Notes: generated by a model not told the origin, from the sequence alone. A DNA stretch of 62,667 bases from Clostridiales bacterium (GCA_018374635.1 JAHAEW010000009.1:1-62667); one strand, 5' to 3'; shown: positions 40,735 through 50,048, counted from the first letter of the stretch. Made by a program: numbers and translations.

Positions 40735-41517
40735 ATGGGATGGGAGGCGGCTTTTATCAGACGCTGGATATTGGAACACGCCCGGGCGGGCGCCTGGATC
40801 TGGATGGGGCTGGGATTGCTGGGGCTGGCCTTGGCAGAGGTCTGGTGCGACGGGTGGCTGCTCCCGCTGCTGCTGTTTTGGGTATGGATCATAGGCTATG
40901 TGGATGCGATCTCCATTCTGACCATCAAAGAGCTGCGCCATCGGATGGACCGGCTGGATCAGAACTGCGATCCCGCTCCTCTGCTGGCGTGGTGCCGCTC
41001 CGTACTGCGGCAGAATCCGGGCAGCGTCCGCTACCGGGTCTATGAGGGGTTCTGCCTGCTCCTGCTGGGGCGGGAGGTGGAGGCCCTGTCGGCCCTGGAA
41101 CGGGTGGAGGGACGGCGCAAGCTCTGGCGGCAGCCGGACAGCCTTCTGCTCTATGTGGTCTGCCGCAGCGACCTGTCCGACCCGGGGACGGCCGGACAGT
41201 GGCTCGAGCAGGGCCGCCGGGCGGCCCGCCGGCAGTGGCTGGGGCGCAAGACCCTTCTGGAGGCTTTGGAGGAACAGGAGCTCTGCCTTGCCCTGCGCCA
41301 GGGACAGACCGAGGGGCTGGAGGAGGCGATGAAAGCCTGCCTGGAGAAGGCGCCCTCCCTGCGCCTGCGGGTGGCCTGGCACTATGAGCTGGGGCAGCTC
41401 TTTCGGGCGCTGGGCCGGCCGGAAGAGGCGGCGGAGCATTTGCGCTTTGTGGCCCAGTACGGAAACCGGCTGGCGGTACGCGGCCGGGCGGAGGAGCTGC
41501 TGGAACCGGGGCGCTGA
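40735..41517 (+). CDS. membrane protein with TPR-like helical domain
   Basis: A 260-residue protein. Two hydrophobic helices (about 17-55: GAWIWMGLGLLGLALAEVWCDGWLLPLLLFWVWIIGYV) are followed by a helical cytoplasmic or outer part with TPR-like repeats (WEQGRRAARRQW, LEEALKACL-type and FRALGRPEEAAEHLRFVAQYG). GGGAG lies 5 bases before the ATG at 40735; GTG at 40723 is also open. It sits between pth and the vanW-dltA-dltC cassette. No function can be assigned. Confidence 0.72.
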   Translation: MGWEAAFIRRWILEHARAGAWIWMGLGLLGLALAEVWCDGWLLPLLLFWVWIIGYVDAISILTIKELRHRMDRLDQNCDPAPLLAWCRSVLRQNPGSVRYRVYEGFCLLLLGREVEALSALERVEGRRKLWRQPDSLLLYVVCRSDLSDPGTAGQWLEQGRRAARRQWLGRKTLLEALEEQELCLALRQGQTEGLEEAMKACLEKAPSLRLRVAWHYELGQLFRALGRPEEAAEHLRFVAQYGNRLAVRGRAEELLEPGR

Positions 41518-41554
41518 GCCAGGCGGCCCTTCCGGCCGGGACCGGAGCGAATGG

Positions 41555-41584
41555 GCGCCGCGGGAGAGAGAACTCCCGCGGCGC
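41555..41584 (+). terminator. strong hairpin without T tract
   Basis: The perfect 12-bp stem GCGCCGCGGGAG/CTCCCGCGGCGC with loop AGAGAA lies 40 bases after the TPR-like gene and before vanW. It is probably a weak terminator or RNA-end structure. Confidence 0.5.
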
Positions 41585-41641
41585 TGTGCGCATAGAGGAT
41601 TTTTGTTACCAAACTGTGGGGACTTTTCGGCGTGTATGGGA

Positions 41642-41647
41642 TATAAT
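41642..41647 (+). promoter_or_regulatory. candidate -10 box for the vanW-dltA-dltC unit
   Basis: TATAAT at 41642-41647, preceded by a GGG-rich stretch without a clear -35. It would start transcription about 40 bases before the vanW start codon. Confidence 0.5.
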
Positions 41648-41693
41648 CCAGAGAGACGCGGGCCTTAAGGGGCGCGGGAGAGGGATGGAACAT

Positions 41694-42518
41694 ATGGGGG
41701 AGAGGAAACTGTTTTGTCAGTGGGGACCGGTCTGCTACCGGATCTCCCTGAAGAAGGAGGCGCTGCGGCGGAGGCTGTGGGACTGGCGGGAACGCACCCC
41801 GTTTGCCCGCACCAGACGGATGGAGTCTCTGCCCGCGGTGGTGAAGGGGCACCGCTCCCCCATCCTGCGCCCGCTGCATGGGGTGGATATGGCCATCCAG
41901 GAGAACAAGCGGCAGAATCTGGCCCTGGCGGCTCCCTGCGTGGACGGCATCTGCGTGGAGCCAGGGCAGGTCTTTTCCTTCTGGGCGCTGGTGGGGCCGC
42001 CCAACGCCCGGCGGGGATACCGGGAGGGCCTGACCATCGGCGGGGGGCGGTTCTATGCCGGCGTGGGCGGCGGGCTGTGTCAGCTGGCCAACCTCATCCA
42101 CTATCTGGTGCTCAACAGCCCTCTCACGGTGCGGGAGCTCCACCATCACTCGGACGCGCTCTTCCCGGACGCCCGGCGGCAGGTGCCCTTCGGCACGGGC
42201 ACATCGATCTTCTATCCCCATGTGGATTACCGCTTCCGGAATGACACGGATCAGACCGTACAGCTGCGGGTGTGGCTGGAGGGAAACGACCTGTGCGGCG
42301 AGCTGCGGGCCGGACACCCCTTCCTGCGGCGCTACCGCCTGCGGGAGGAGGGCGCGGGCTATGTCCAGGAGGGAGAGGACTGGTTCCGGGTGAGCCAGGT
42401 CTACCGGGAGGTGCTGGACCGCGCCACCGGTGAGGTGGTAGGCCGGGAGCTGGTGCTGGACAACCACTCCCGGGTGATGTATGACCCCGCCCTCATCCCC
42501 CGGGAGGAGAGGGTATGA
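41694..42518 (+). CDS. VanW-family protein
   Basis: A 274-residue protein. The VanW core (about 80-240) is seen in VEPGQVFSFWALVGPPNARRGYREGLTIGGGRFYAGVGGGLCQLANLIHY, with SIFYPHVDYRFRNDTDQTVQLRVWLEG after it. There is no signal peptide or membrane helix, so it is likely cytoplasmic. VanW occurs with some vancomycin resistance loci but its function is unknown. GAGAGGG is well placed for the ATG at 41694; an ATG at 41685 is also open. It overlaps dltA by 4 bases. Confidence 0.88.
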   Translation: MGERKLFCQWGPVCYRISLKKEALRRRLWDWRERTPFARTRRMESLPAVVKGHRSPILRPLHGVDMAIQENKRQNLALAAPCVDGICVEPGQVFSFWALVGPPNARRGYREGLTIGGGRFYAGVGGGLCQLANLIHYLVLNSPLTVRELHHHSDALFPDARRQVPFGTGTSIFYPHVDYRFRNDTDQTVQLRVWLEGNDLCGELRAGHPFLRRYRLREEGAGYVQEGEDWFRVSQVYREVLDRATGEVVGRELVLDNHSRVMYDPALIPREERV

Positions 42519-43987
42519 GACTTCTGGAGCGGCTGCGGGAGAACTGCGGCAGACTGGGGGAGCGCCCCGCCTTCTGCGGCGGCGGGGAAGAAATGAGCTG
42601 GGCGGTTCTGGGGGCAAAGGTGCGAGCGGCAGCCGCTGTGCTGGCCCGGGGCCGGGGACCGGTGGTGGTCTACGGACACAAGGAGCCGTGGATGCCCGCA
42701 TGCTTTCTCGCCTGTCTGCTGGCCGGACGGCCCTATCTCCCAGTGGACCGGAGCTGGCCCCGCGAGCGGGTGCGCCGGGCGGCGGAGCTGGCGGGGGCCA
42801 AGCTGCTGCTGGCGGTGGAACCGATCGGGCTGTCCGGACTGGAGACCTGGGACCGGGGGTCGCTGGAGGCGCTTCCCGACCCCGGAATATGGTGCGAAAG
42901 CACGGCCGGTCCGGCGGAGGCGGCCTATTTCATCTTCACCTCAGGGAGTACGGGGGTGCCCAAGGGAGTCCCCATTTCCCGGGGAAGTTTAGACCATTTT
43001 TTGACTTGGGCCCTCTCCCTGCCGGGGATCGCCGCTTGTGCCGGACGGGGGGTGCTCAATCAGGCGGGCTACGCCTTTGACCTGTCGGTGGCTGACCTCT
43101 ATCTGGCGGTGATGACAGGGGGGACCCATACCGCCCTGACCGGAGAGGAGCAGAGCAGCTTTTCCACATTGTTTGCCCGGATGTGGAAAAGTTGGGCGGG
43201 GCTGCTGGTGGCCACCCCCACCTTTCTGCGGCTCTGCCTCACGGATGCGTCCTTCTGCTGCGGACAGATGCCCCGTTTGAGCGGGGTGCTCTCCTGCGGA
43301 GAAGTCCTTCCGACGCGGACGGCGGAAAAACTGCTCCGGCGCTTCCCCAAACTGCTCCTCTATAACGCCTATGGACCTACGGAGGGGACCTGCGCGGTCT
43401 CTGCCGCGCGCATCCATCCGGAGGACTGCGGCGCGGAGCTGCCCATCGGGGAGATGGCGCGGTGCGGCGCGGATATCTCCATAGAGAGCGGGGGAGCGCC
43501 CTGTCCGGAGGGAACGGTGGGGGAGATCGTGCTACGGGGCGCGCAGCTCTCGCCGGGTTATCTGAATGGGATACCTGGCGGGTTCCGGAATACCCCGGCG
43601 GGGCGGGCCTACGGCACGGGAGACCTGGGGGTGATCCGCGCCGGAAAGCTCTGGTACCGGGGACGGCTGGATGAACAGATCAAATACCGGGGCTTCCGGG
43701 TGGAACCGGGGGAGATCGAGGCGGCGCTGGAGACGCTGGACGGCATCGAGCGGGCGGCGGTGCTCCCCCGGCTGGGCCGGGACGGGAGCGTACAGAGCCT
43801 GGCGGCCTTTGTGGAGGGCCCCCAATCACCCGATTGGAGCGGGGTGAAGGAGGCGCTGGAACAGCGCCTCCCACCCTGGATGTGCCCGGGGCGGTATGAG
43901 TGGGTGGAGCACATGCCCCTCACCCCCAACGGAAAATGTGACCGGAATGTCTTAAAGGAGTGGGTGCGAGATGGTAAGCCTGGATGA
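42515..43987 (+). CDS. dltA: DltA-like D-alanine--carrier protein ligase (adenylation domain)
   Basis: A 490-residue adenylation enzyme with FIFTSGSTGVPKGVPISRG (A3), LYNAYGPTEGTCAVS (A5), AYGTGDLGVI (A7), GRLDEQIKYRGFRVEPGEIEAAL (A8) and PNGKCDRNVLKEW (A10 lysine). DltA activates D-alanine and loads it on DltC for teichoic acid alanylation. The start overlaps the vanW stop (ATGA), with GGAGG before it. dltB and dltD, needed for export of alanine, are not next to it, so the product could go elsewhere. Substrate specificity is not certain. Confidence 0.85.
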   Translation: MRLLERLRENCGRLGERPAFCGGGEEMSWAVLGAKVRAAAAVLARGRGPVVVYGHKEPWMPACFLACLLAGRPYLPVDRSWPRERVRRAAELAGAKLLLAVEPIGLSGLETWDRGSLEALPDPGIWCESTAGPAEAAYFIFTSGSTGVPKGVPISRGSLDHFLTWALSLPGIAACAGRGVLNQAGYAFDLSVADLYLAVMTGGTHTALTGEEQSSFSTLFARMWKSWAGLLVATPTFLRLCLTDASFCCGQMPRLSGVLSCGEVLPTRTAEKLLRRFPKLLLYNAYGPTEGTCAVSAARIHPEDCGAELPIGEMARCGADISIESGGAPCPEGTVGEIVLRGAQLSPGYLNGIPGGFRNTPAGRAYGTGDLGVIRAGKLWYRGRLDEQIKYRGFRVEPGEIEAALETLDGIERAAVLPRLGRDGSVQSLAAFVEGPQSPDWSGVKEALEQRLPPWMCPGRYEWVEHMPLTPNGKCDRNVLKEWVRDGKPG

Positions 43988-44204
43988 GATCCGGGACCTG
44001 CTGGCGGAGGCCTGCGGGAGTCCGGAGGCGGGAGAGCCGGGGGTGGACCTGCTGGAGCGGGGACTTCTGGACTCTCTGGCCCTTATCACCCTGCTGGAGG
44101 GGCTGGAGGACCGGGGGATCGAGCTCCTCCCCACCAGCCTGCCCCGGGAGAGCTTCCGCACGGCGGAGTCCATCCTGCAAGCGGCCCGGGCGGCCCAGAT
44201 GTGA
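43971..44204 (+). CDS. dltC: DltC-like acyl carrier protein
   Basis: A 77-residue carrier protein with GLLDSLALITLLEGLEDRGIELLP, where the Ser in DSL is the likely phosphopantetheine site. The shape (MVSLDEIRDLLAEACG then PRESFRTAESIL) is DltC-like. It overlaps the end of dltA by 17 bases, so the ligase and carrier are made together. It is the last gene before a strong terminator. Confidence 0.85.
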   Translation: MVSLDEIRDLLAEACGSPEAGEPGVDLLERGLLDSLALITLLEGLEDRGIELLPTSLPRESFRTAESILQAARAAQM

Positions 44205-44220
44205 CCCGGAAAGAATGCGT

Positions 44221-44268
44221 CCGCCCCCGCCTCAACAGCTTGGACGCTGTTGAGGCGGGGGCGGCTTT
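44221..44268 (+). terminator. intrinsic terminator of the vanW-dltA-dltC unit
   Basis: A perfect 19-bp stem (44221-44239 with 44246-44264) around TTGGAC is followed by CTTTG. The T tract is short but the stem is very strong. Confidence 0.7.
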
Positions 44269-44292
44269 GTGCCGGGAAGCGCCTCATTTCCC

Positions 44293-44322
44293 TTGACGGC
44301 CACCCCTGCGAGGGGCTATACT
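44293..44322 (+). promoter_or_regulatory. sigma-A promoter of mfd
   Basis: TTGACG (44293-44298), 18-base spacer, TATACT (44317-44322). The spacer itself contains a CCCCTGCGAGGGG palindrome that could be an operator. Confidence 0.75.
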
Positions 44323-44409
44323 GTCCACACGTACACCCCCCTCCCGGATGGGAACGGGGGCTTTCGGCACGTCTATGACTTCCTTATTTTTTGGAAAGGA
44401 GGGTACAGC

Positions 44410-47400
44410 ATGCAGCTGCTGACCCAGGTCCTGCGGGAGCTGCCGGAGGTGCGCAAGCTCCTGGCGGCTGTGGAGGAGGGGGGATGCCCCGCGGCCTTCT
44501 CCGGCCTCTCCCCGGTGCTGCGGGCCTATATCGCCGCCGCGGTCCGGCGGGAGACCGGCCGGAGCGTGGTGCTGCTCTGCGCCGATGAGACCGAGGGGGA
44601 GCGCCTCAGCCGGGACTTGAGGGTCCTGGCCGGGGAGGAGGTGCGCCTGGTGTCGGCCCGGGAGTTCACCTTCCACCATGCCGCGGTGGTCTCCCGCCAG
44701 TATGAGCACCGGCGTCTGGCCGCCTTCCAGGCCCTGTTGGAGGGGAGGAGCCCCCTCACTGTGGTGACGGTGGAGGCGCTCCTCCAGCGCACCCTGCCGC
44801 CGGAGGCCCTGAAACGGGCCGGCCGCACGGTCCGGCTGGGGGAGCGCTATGACTTGAACGAGCTGGCGGAGGCCCTCTCGGCCGCGGGCTATACCCGGGG
44901 GCAGCAGGTGGAGGGCGTGGGTCAGTTTGCCCTGCGGGGCGGCATCCTGGACTTTTTCTCCCCGGGCCAGGAGCGTCCGGTCCGGGTGGAGTTCTTCGGC
45001 GACGAGGCGGACTCCATGGGCTATTTTGACGTCAACACCCAGCGCCGCACGGAAAACTGTGAGGAGGCGGCCTTCCTCCCGGCGGCCGAGGTGCTGCCCC
45101 AGCTCACCCCCGGCGGAACAGAGGGACTGAAGCAGCGCCTGACCGGGCTGCTCTCCCAGGTCCGCCGCCGGAAGGGGGACCAGGCCGCCCTCCTTCAAAA
45201 TCTGGAGGAGGATCTGGAGCGGCTGACCCAGGAGACCTCCTTCCCGGCCCTGGACCGGTACCTGACCCTGATCTATCCGGAGATGGCCACCGCCGCCGAC
45301 TATCTGCCCGGAGATGCGGTGGTGCTCTTCAGCGAAAGTTCCCGGGTGGCCGAGCGGGGGAAAAACTATCTCTGGCAGATGGGAGAAGACGTGAACGCTC
45401 TGCTGGAGAACGGCGTTCTGGCCGGGGAGTGCGCCCGCTTTGTCCGCACCCTGGAGGAGCTCTATGCCCGCCTCTCCGACTGGCCGGTAGCCTATCTGGA
45501 CTCCTTCGCCACAGGGCAGTATCCCATGAGGCCCCGCACCCTCCTGAACCTGCTGGCCAAGCAGCTCCCCTCCTACGGGACCAGCCTGGAGACGGCGGTC
45601 TCCGACCTCTCCCACTATCTGGACGAGGGATACCGGGCGGTGGTGCTGGTCTCCAGCCGGCAGCGGGCCGACAACCTCCAGGCCCTCCTGCGGGAGCAGG
45701 GGCTGCGCCCCGCGGTGGACTACGCCCTCCACGCCCTTCCGGACTCCGGAAAGGCCACCATCGCCGTGGGCGGATTGTCGGCGGGGCTGGAATTCCCGGA
45801 CGCCCGCTTTGCCATCCTCACAGAAGGGAGCGCGGCCCCCGTCAAGAAGGCGCGGGCCAAGGCGGTCACCAACCGGGCAAAGCTCAGCTCCTATGCCGAC
45901 CTCTCCCCCGGCGACCTGGTGGTCCACGAGCACCACGGAGTGGGCCGCTACCAGGAGATGGTCAAGATGCAGGTGGACGGGGTGGAGAAGGACTACATCA
46001 AGATCGCCTACGCCGGGGCCGATGTGCTCTATGTCCCCGCCACCCAGCTGGACCTGGTGAGCAAATACATCGGCGGCGGCGAGGACGCCCAGGAGAAGAA
46101 AAAGCTCTCCAAGCTGGGGGGGACTGACTGGGAAAAGGCCAAGACCCGGGCGAAAAAGGCGGTCAAGGACCTGGCCAAGGGCCTCATCCAGCTCTACGCC
46201 GAGCGGCAGCGGCAGCCAGGTTACGCCTTTTCCCCCGACTCCGAGTGGATGCGCGAGTTTGAGGAGCAGTTTGAGTACGCCGAGACCGACGATCAGCTCC
46301 GCTGCATCGAGGAGATCAAGCGGGACATGGAGACGGCCCGGCCCATGGACCGCCTGCTCTGCGGCGACGTGGGCTACGGCAAGACCGAGGTGGCCTTCCG
46401 GGCCGTCATGAAGTGCGTGCTGGACGGCAAGCAGGCGGCTGTTCTGGTCCCCACCACCGTCCTGGCCCGGCAGCACTTCCTCTCCGCCAAGCAGCGCTTT
46501 GCCCGGTATCCGGTGGACATCGACGTGGTCTCCCGCTTCCGCACCAGCGCCCAGATGAAGGAGACATTGCGCCGGGTGGAGCAGGGGGGCGTGGACCTGC
46601 TCATCGGAACCCACCGGCTCTTTCAGAAGGATGTGAAGTTCAAGGACCTGGGGCTCCTGGTCATCGATGAGGAGCAGCGCTTCGGCGTGGCCCACAAGGA
46701 GCGGCTCAAGGAGATCTCCAAGCAGGTGGATGTGCTCACCCTGTCGGCCACTCCCATTCCCCGGACCCTCAATATGGCCCTCTCGGGCATCCGGGACATG
46801 TCCACGCTGGAGCAGCCCCCCATGGACCGCCAGCCCGTGCAGACCTATGTGCTGGAGCACGACTGGGGGGTCCTCTCCGACGCCATGCGCCGGGAGCTGG
46901 AGCGGGGCGGCCAGATCTACTACCTCCACAACCGGGTGGAGACCATCACCCGCACCGCCGGGCGCATCAAGGAGATGCTGGGGGGCGAGGTGTCCGTTGG
47001 GGTAGCCCATGGCAAGATGTCCCAGGAGGAGCTCAACGACGTCATGAAACGCATGAGCGACGGCGAGGTGGACATCCTGGTGTGCACCACGATCATTGAG
47101 ACCGGCATCGACATCGCCAACGCCAATACCCTCATCATTGAGGACGCCGACCACATGGGCCTGGCCCAGCTCCATCAGATCCGCGGCCGGGTGGGCCGCT
47201 CCAGCCGACGGGCCTACGCCTACCTCACCTTCCGCAGGGGGAAGGTCCTCAGCGAGGTGGCCTCCAAGCGGCTGGGGGCCATCCGGGAGTTTGCGGAGTT
47301 CGGTTCGGGCTTCAAGATCGCCATGCGGGATCTGGAGATCCGGGGGGCGGGCAACGTGCTGGGGCCCGAACAGAGCGGCTTTATGCTCAGCGTGGGCTAC

Positions 47401-47922
47401 GACCTCTACCTCAAGCTCCTGGAGGAGGCGGTGCTGGAGGAGCGGGGCGAACCCATCCCCCGCAATACCGAGTGCTCCGCCGATCTCACGGTGGCGGCCT
47501 CCATCCCCGACCGGTATGTGCCCAGTCCCGAGCAGCGGATGGACCTCTACCGGCGCATTGCCGCCATCCGCAGCGAGGAGGACGCCGACGACCTGACCGA
47601 CGAGCTCATCGACCGCTACGGCGATCCCCCGCGGACGGTGAACAACCTCATCGCCGTGGCCCTCCTGCGGGCCGACGCCGCCCGCAGCGGCATCCTGGAG
47701 ATCGATCAGAAGGGGACCAACCTCCACTTTTACCTCAGCGACTTCCAGCTGGAGCGGGTCTCCACCCTGTGCGCCGAGCGGAAATACCAGGGACGGCTGG
47801 TGGTGGCGCCGGGGGAGCGCCCCTGCATCGCCCTGCGCCTGAAAAAGGGGGAGGACGCCCTCAAGTGGAGCCGCAGGCTGGTGGAGGACTACGCCGCCAC
47901 AGCCCCCGCCGGGGCGGAGTGA
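44410..47922 (+). CDS. mfd: transcription-repair coupling factor
   Basis: A 1170-residue protein that removes stalled RNA polymerase and recruits UvrA. The N-terminal UvrB-like part runs to about 480 (VEGVGQFALRGGILDFFSPGQERPVRVEFFGDEADSM). The RNAP-interaction domain (about 480-550) has DLSPGDLVVHEHHGVGRY. The RecG-like motor (about 590-950) has DRLLCGDVGYGKTEVAFRA (Walker A), LLVIDEEQRFGV (DEEQ box), LSATPIPRTL and QIRGRVGRSSRRAYAYL (motif VI). The TRCF C-terminal domain ends it. AAAGGAGG lies before the ATG at 44410. Full length for the family. Confidence 0.97.
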   Translation: MQLLTQVLRELPEVRKLLAAVEEGGCPAAFSGLSPVLRAYIAAAVRRETGRSVVLLCADETEGERLSRDLRVLAGEEVRLVSAREFTFHHAAVVSRQYEHRRLAAFQALLEGRSPLTVVTVEALLQRTLPPEALKRAGRTVRLGERYDLNELAEALSAAGYTRGQQVEGVGQFALRGGILDFFSPGQERPVRVEFFGDEADSMGYFDVNTQRRTENCEEAAFLPAAEVLPQLTPGGTEGLKQRLTGLLSQVRRRKGDQAALLQNLEEDLERLTQETSFPALDRYLTLIYPEMATAADYLPGDAVVLFSESSRVAERGKNYLWQMGEDVNALLENGVLAGECARFVRTLEELYARLSDWPVAYLDSFATGQYPMRPRTLLNLLAKQLPSYGTSLETAVSDLSHYLDEGYRAVVLVSSRQRADNLQALLREQGLRPAVDYALHALPDSGKATIAVGGLSAGLEFPDARFAILTEGSAAPVKKARAKAVTNRAKLSSYADLSPGDLVVHEHHGVGRYQEMVKMQVDGVEKDYIKIAYAGADVLYVPATQLDLVSKYIGGGEDAQEKKKLSKLGGTDWEKAKTRAKKAVKDLAKGLIQLYAERQRQPGYAFSPDSEWMREFEEQFEYAETDDQLRCIEEIKRDMETARPMDRLLCGDVGYGKTEVAFRAVMKCVLDGKQAAVLVPTTVLARQHFLSAKQRFARYPVDIDVVSRFRTSAQMKETLRRVEQGGVDLLIGTHRLFQKDVKFKDLGLLVIDEEQRFGVAHKERLKEISKQVDVLTLSATPIPRTLNMALSGIRDMSTLEQPPMDRQPVQTYVLEHDWGVLSDAMRRELERGGQIYYLHNRVETITRTAGRIKEMLGGEVSVGVAHGKMSQEELNDVMKRMSDGEVDILVCTTIIETGIDIANANTLIIEDADHMGLAQLHQIRGRVGRSSRRAYAYLTFRRGKVLSEVASKRLGAIREFAEFGSGFKIAMRDLEIRGAGNVLGPEQSGFMLSVGYDLYLKLLEEAVLEERGEPIPRNTECSADLTVAASIPDRYVPSPEQRMDLYRRIAAIRSEEDADDLTDELIDRYGDPPRTVNNLIAVALLRADAARSGILEIDQKGTNLHFYLSDFQLERVSTLCAERKYQGRLVVAPGERPCIALRLKKGEDALKWSRRLVEDYAATAPAGAE

Positions 47923-47946
47923 CGGAGCGGACACGCCCTTTTCCGG

Positions 47947-47975
47947 TTGTGCTCGACGGGCATCGGTGGTATAGT
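47947..47975 (+). promoter_or_regulatory. sigma-A promoter of the PrsA-like gene
   Basis: TTGTGC (47947-47952), 17-base spacer, TATAGT (47970-47975), about 30 bases before the start codon and 25 bases after the mfd stop. Confidence 0.75.
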
Positions 47976-48003
47976 GTAACAAGCAAATAAAAGGAGGATA
48001 TCC

Positions 48004-49224
48004 ATGGATCAAATGAGAAGAGTCCTGGGGCTGCTCCTGGCCGGCGCGGCGCTGACCGGGGCCCTGGCCGGCTGTGAGCGCAAGCCCGCGGCCGACGATG
48101 TGACCTACAAGCTGACCGGGATGGCACGGGACACTGTTCTGCTCAAGGTGGACGGCGAGCCGGTGACGGCGGAGGAGTACTTCTTTCAGCTGGGACAGGA
48201 CATCGGCTATATGGAGCAGATGGGCGCCCTCTCCGGTGAGGAGGCCTGGGAGCAGGAGATCAGCGATGGAAAGACTCTCTCCCAGTATGTGAAAGAGGAC
48301 GCCCTGCAGCTGGTGAAATACTATTCGGTCATCGAGAGCAAGGCCAAGGAATACGGCGTCACGGTCACCGAGGAGCAGAAGAGCGAGCTGGACGCCCAGT
48401 TTGAGCAGCTGGAGAAGAGCCTGGAGGAACAGGGCGGCACCCTCCAGATGGCGGTGGACGCCCAGGGCATCTCCCAGGAGGGGTTCCGCAGCTTTATGGA
48501 ACAGAGCAGCTATCTGGTCCAGAATCTCTATGAGAAGCTGAGCGAGGAAGGCGGACCCCTGGTCCCCACTGAGGAGGACATGGACGCCTATCTGGAAGCG
48601 GAGGAGATCTACCGGGTTAAGCACATCCTCCTCTCCACCCGGCATGAGAATGAGGACGGCACCTATACCGCCTTTTCCGAGGCCGAGGAGGCCCAGGTGA
48701 AGGCCGAGGCCGACGCCTTGACGGCCGAGCTCCGGGCCGCGTCCGATCCAGAGGCTCTCTTTGACGAAAAGATGAAGGAGCGCAGCGACGACGGGCGGGA
48801 CGCCGACGGAAATCTCTATTCCCCCGACGGGTACACGGCGACCCCCGGCCAGATGGTGCAGGAGTTTGAGACGGCCTCCCTGGCGCTGGGCGTGGGGGAG
48901 ATCAGCGATCCGGTCAAGAGCGAATTCGGCTACCACATCATCCTGCGGCTGGACGCCGACACCGACGAGACCCGGGCCTCCTACCCCCAGTACCGCTTCA
49001 GCCAGCTGACGGAGGAGTGGATGCAGGCCGTCCAGGTGGAGCTGACCGACGCCTATGAGAGCATCGACCCCGAGGAGTACTACACAAAGCTGACCGCCCA
49101 CGCGCAGGAGATCCAGGCCCAGGTAGAGGCTAACCAGCAGGCCGCGGCCAGCCCCACACCCACCGCAAGCGCCGCCCCGGAGCCCACAGCCAGCCCTGCG
49201 CCCGGCGCATCGGCCCAGCCCTGA
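48004..49224 (+). CDS. PrsA-like peptidyl-prolyl isomerase lipoprotein
   Basis: A 406-residue lipoprotein with a signal peptide ending in LAGC (Cys near 23). A SurA-N-like helical part (about 40-190) is followed by a parvulin domain (about 195-325: YRVKHILLSTRHENEDGTYTAF, GVGEISDPVKSEFGYHIILRL). The tail from about 370 is rich in Pro, Ala, Ser and Thr. It folds exported proteins outside the membrane. AAAAGGAGGAT precedes the ATG. It is in the same direction as mfd, in the common mfd-prsA order. Confidence 0.93.
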   Translation: MDQMRRVLGLLLAGAALTGALAGCERKPAADDVTYKLTGMARDTVLLKVDGEPVTAEEYFFQLGQDIGYMEQMGALSGEEAWEQEISDGKTLSQYVKEDALQLVKYYSVIESKAKEYGVTVTEEQKSELDAQFEQLEKSLEEQGGTLQMAVDAQGISQEGFRSFMEQSSYLVQNLYEKLSEEGGPLVPTEEDMDAYLEAEEIYRVKHILLSTRHENEDGTYTAFSEAEEAQVKAEADALTAELRAASDPEALFDEKMKERSDDGRDADGNLYSPDGYTATPGQMVQEFETASLALGVGEISDPVKSEFGYHIILRLDADTDETRASYPQYRFSQLTEEWMQAVQVELTDAYESIDPEEYYTKLTAHAQEIQAQVEANQQAAASPTPTASAAPEPTASPAPGASAQP

Positions 49225-49310
49225 GCAGGACAGGGGAATGACCTGGCACGCCGCAGGAAAGGAGCGGCGGTACCCGCTGCAAGGCCGGAGTAGGAACAGG
49301 AGGAGAGGCC

Positions 49311-50048
49311 ATGGAGACACGGGTGTCCACACTGGTGGTGGAAGATGACCGCGCCACCCGGACGCTGCTGGAGGACTGGGTGAGGACCCGGCCCGAGCTG
49401 GAGCTGTGTCCCCGATCCGCCGCCGACGGGGAGGAAGGGGCGCGCCTGATCCGGGCTTGGCAGCCCCAGCTGGTCCTGCTGGATCTCATCATGCCCCGGT
49501 GCAGCGGAATCTCCCTCCTGCGCGCGCTGGAGCGGGACCCTCCGCCGGTGCGCCCCCGGATCCTGGTCCTCTCCAAAGTGGGGAGCGAGCCTATCGTGGA
49601 TCAGGTGCTGGCCATGGGCGTGGACTTTTATCTGCGCAAGCCGGTCAATTTGAGCGAGCTGGGGAATCTGGTGGACCTTCTGATCGGCCGCCTTCCCCGG
49701 CGGGAGCCTGTTCTCCGGGGACAGGCCTGGGAGATTCTCGCGGAAATGGGAGCGCAGAGCGAGTGGAAGGGAAGCCTCTGCGCCGCGCTGGCGGCAGAGT
49801 ATCTGGCCGGCCACATCGGAAAGCGGCTCATGAAAGAGCTCTACTATGCGGCGATCCGGGAGAGCGGGGGCACCTACCAGAGCGTGGATAAAAATATCCG
49901 GGATCTGGTGCATCAGCTCCACCAGAAGGGAGAGGCGGCCTATTGGCGCATTGTGGGAAGCGCCACCCGCCCATCCAACAGCGCGTTTCTCCGGGCGGTA
50001 GCCCGGGAGATCGAGCGCCGGACCGGACTGGAATCCGCAGAGGCTTAA
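49311..50048 (+). CDS. Spo0A-like response regulator
   Basis: A 245-residue protein. The receiver domain (about 1-120) has the paired acids VVEDDRATR, the phospho-acceptor Asp in LVLLDLIMP, Ser in VLSKVG and Lys in LRKPVN. The C-terminal part (about 130-245) resembles the Spo0A DNA-binding domain: LAAEYLAGHIGKRLMKELYYAAIRE and YQSVDKNIRDLVHQLH, ending NSAFLRAVAREIERR. Sequence is divergent from the classical Spo0A, so it may be a paralogue. AGGAGGAG precedes the ATG. It is followed by tandem terminators. Confidence 0.75.
   Translation: METRVSTLVVEDDRATRTLLEDWVRTRPELELCPRSAADGEEGARLIRAWQPQLVLLDLIMPRCSGISLLRALERDPPPVRPRILVLSKVGSEPIVDQVLAMGVDFYLRKPVNLSELGNLVDLLIGRLPRREPVLRGQAWEILAEMGAQSEWKGSLCAALAAEYLAGHIGKRLMKELYYAAIRESGGTYQSVDKNIRDLVHQLHQKGEAAYWRIVGSATRPSNSAFLRAVAREIERRTGLESAEA

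Noticed and set aside
44284..49332. Very long open frame on the minus strand across mfd and the PrsA-like gene (1682 codons)
   Set aside because: It lies opposite genes with full catalytic motifs. Low-complexity Gly/Val/Leu/His composition and no family pattern mark it as a high-GC shadow frame.
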